Source: an uncultured Bacilli bacterium
Lineage (GTDB): Bacteria > Bacillota_I > Bacilli_A > RFN20 > CAG-631
Assembly: GCA_934201705.1 (NCBI GenBank)
Contig: CAKPXF010000002.1
Span: forward strand, 70,733-134,732
Length of the DNA stretch: 64,000 bases
Direction of reading: 5' to 3'
This document shows, in pieces, positions 63,287 to 64,000 of the stretch. The translations under genes and the position numbers were made by a program. Under the pieces are notes generated by a model. The model was not told the origin of the DNA, ran no database searches, and worked only from the letters and a program-made list of their open reading frames with translations. Within the stretch, counting starts at the first letter, position 1; the number at the start of each line of letters is the position of its first letter.

Positions 63287-64000
63287 TTAATAAACTTCGT
63301 CTTTGAAATGCCACTTACCATCTTTACCATAATACCAACCGAAATGGTGAGTATGTGGCTTTTGAAATTCCTTAGCAATTTTTGAAAAATGTTCGCCACA
63401 ATCAAATCTACAAATCTGTCTTCCATCTCCTCCATAGATAGTTCTATTAATGCCTTCATCAGTTTTTTGAATCCATGCACCATATTTAGGACCATAGCCA
63501 TTTTTAGGTGCTTGTGACTCACTATTAATTTGCTTTCCCCATCCAGGTTGGGCATATTGTCCAGTCATTGGAAATAGATATGCTATTGAATAAAGACTTG
63601 TTTTAATTGGATCATAGGCGTCTCCTAGAAAACTTAAATAATTTTGTTCTCCATCAGTTATAATTTCTTGTGAATCTGCGATAGCAAATGCAGCAATTCC
63701 TGTACAAACTACTGTAGCAACAGTTACAGTTACTGCATAAGTTGTACTAGCACTAACTCCCAAATACATAAAGGCTAAAGGTGCTACTGCGGCTGATGCC
63801 GCTCCTACAGACGTCACAACTGCAGCGATGGCTACCGCTGCTACTGCAACTACTGCAACTACACCCCAAAACTTCTTCCAACTCCAAGTTCCTTCAGGAT
63901 CATAACCAAGAACAGGACTATTTCCACAATAACTATAAAGATTAATGCCAGTTAAAGATTCACTATCTAAATAACTAAAGCTATCTGCACTAATAAATCT
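63287..64000 (-). CDS. RHS-repeat polymorphic toxin, C-terminal end (runs off the window)
   Basis: The frame is open to the right edge. It starts with the RHS core end RFISADSFSYLDSESLTG, NLYSYCGNSPVLGYDPEG (about 63880-64000), the signature that closes the RHS shell. A hydrophobic Ala/Val-rich stretch of about 70 residues follows (pretoxin or membrane-crossing region). The tip is about 80 residues, with GWGKQINSES, GGDGRQICRFDCGEHF and PHTHHFGWYYGKDGKWHF; the clustered His/Asp suggest a metal-dependent nuclease, but the family is not recognised. Secretion route and 5' part lie outside the window. Confidence 0.88.
   Translation of the reverse strand, partial: RFISADSFSYLDSESLTGINLYSYCGNSPVLGYDPEGTWSWKKFWGVVAVVAVAAVAIAAVVTSVGAASAAVAPLAFMYLGVSASTTYAVTVTVATVVCTGIAAFAIADSQEIITDGEQNYLSFLGDAYDPIKTSLYSIAYLFPMTGQYAQPGWGKQINSESQAPKNGYGPKYGAWIQKTDEGINRTIYGGDGRQICRFDCGEHFSKIAKEFQKPHTHHFGWYYGKDGKWHFKDEVY

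Noticed and set aside
63223..63555. 110-codon minus-strand frame overlapping the RHS tip
   Set aside because: It is out of frame with the RHS core, which reads continuously from the window edge to 63287.
1..64000. Use of TGA as tryptophan (Mollicutes code)
   Set aside because: Trp is encoded by TGG throughout and genes end at TGA where expected, for example the ABC ATPase and enoate reductase genes.
1..64000. CRISPR array, tRNA or rRNA genes
   Set aside because: No regularly spaced direct repeats were seen and no tRNA T-loop or rRNA consensus was noticed while reading; a covariance scan would settle tRNAs.

Overview
The window is AT-rich (roughly 70% or more A+T by eye) with the standard genetic code (Trp is TGG and TGA is a stop). 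It carries strong AGGAGG-type ribosome sites, many lipoproteins with short Sec signals, a T-box trpS leader and an infC-rpmI-rplT operon. This fits a low-GC Firmicute of class Bacilli, probably a gut-associated Erysipelotrichia or RF39/RFN20-type lineage. The lineage is inferred from gene content, not from a marker search.

Region 1 (0-14 kb) is a glycan-use locus on the plus strand. It holds two large surface lipoproteins that share an undescribed repeated domain, a cytoplasmic GH42 beta-galactosidase, two LplB/YtcP-type sugar permeases, their binding lipoprotein, a 938-aa lipoprotein with a helical-barrel-like middle and two discoidin-like C-terminal domains, and a cytoplasmic GH43. The apparent logic is that surface enzymes cut a polymer, the ABC importer takes up oligosaccharides, and GH42/GH43 finish them inside. 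No ABC ATPase is present, so a shared one elsewhere is likely. Region 2 (14-30.3 kb) is housekeeping: mutS-mutL-miaA (minus strand); tsaE-tsaB-rimI-tsaD (t6A tRNA modification); a sugar-kinase-like gene; a surface RCC1 seven-repeat propeller; T-box-trpS-HAD-ferredoxin; pgpA; gpmI.

Region 3 (30.5-43.4 kb) is a second glycan locus. It has a 949-aa surface adhesin-like protein, three tandem paralogous GH-A-clan lipoproteins (the middle one has lost its predicted acid/base), an AraC regulator fused in frame to a nucleoside hydrolase, and a second ATPase-less sugar ABC importer. Region 4 (43.4-50.7 kb) is again housekeeping: nfu, an S1-domain protein, pgi, a CmpB-family membrane protein, infC-rpmI-rplT with an attenuator leader and a non-AUG infC start, an HD protein, mscS and degV.

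Region 5 (50.8-58.2 kb) holds two regulated accessory operons. One is an enoate-reductase/aconitase-X pair that together look like a dehydrate-then-reduce route for an unknown hydroxy acid. The other is a TetR gene divergent from an ABC/FtsX exporter, with matching operator half-sites inside both promoters. Region 6 (58.2-64 kb) is a decayed accessory island. Two ruined large serine recombinases point toward each other around a BECR-type toxin tip, its probable immunity genes and a frameshifted, truncated PHP/TrlF-type gene. To the right, a polymorphic RHS toxin enters from the edge with its immunity gene, followed by an orphan toxin tip and another probable immunity gene. No CRISPR array, rRNA or tRNA gene was seen.
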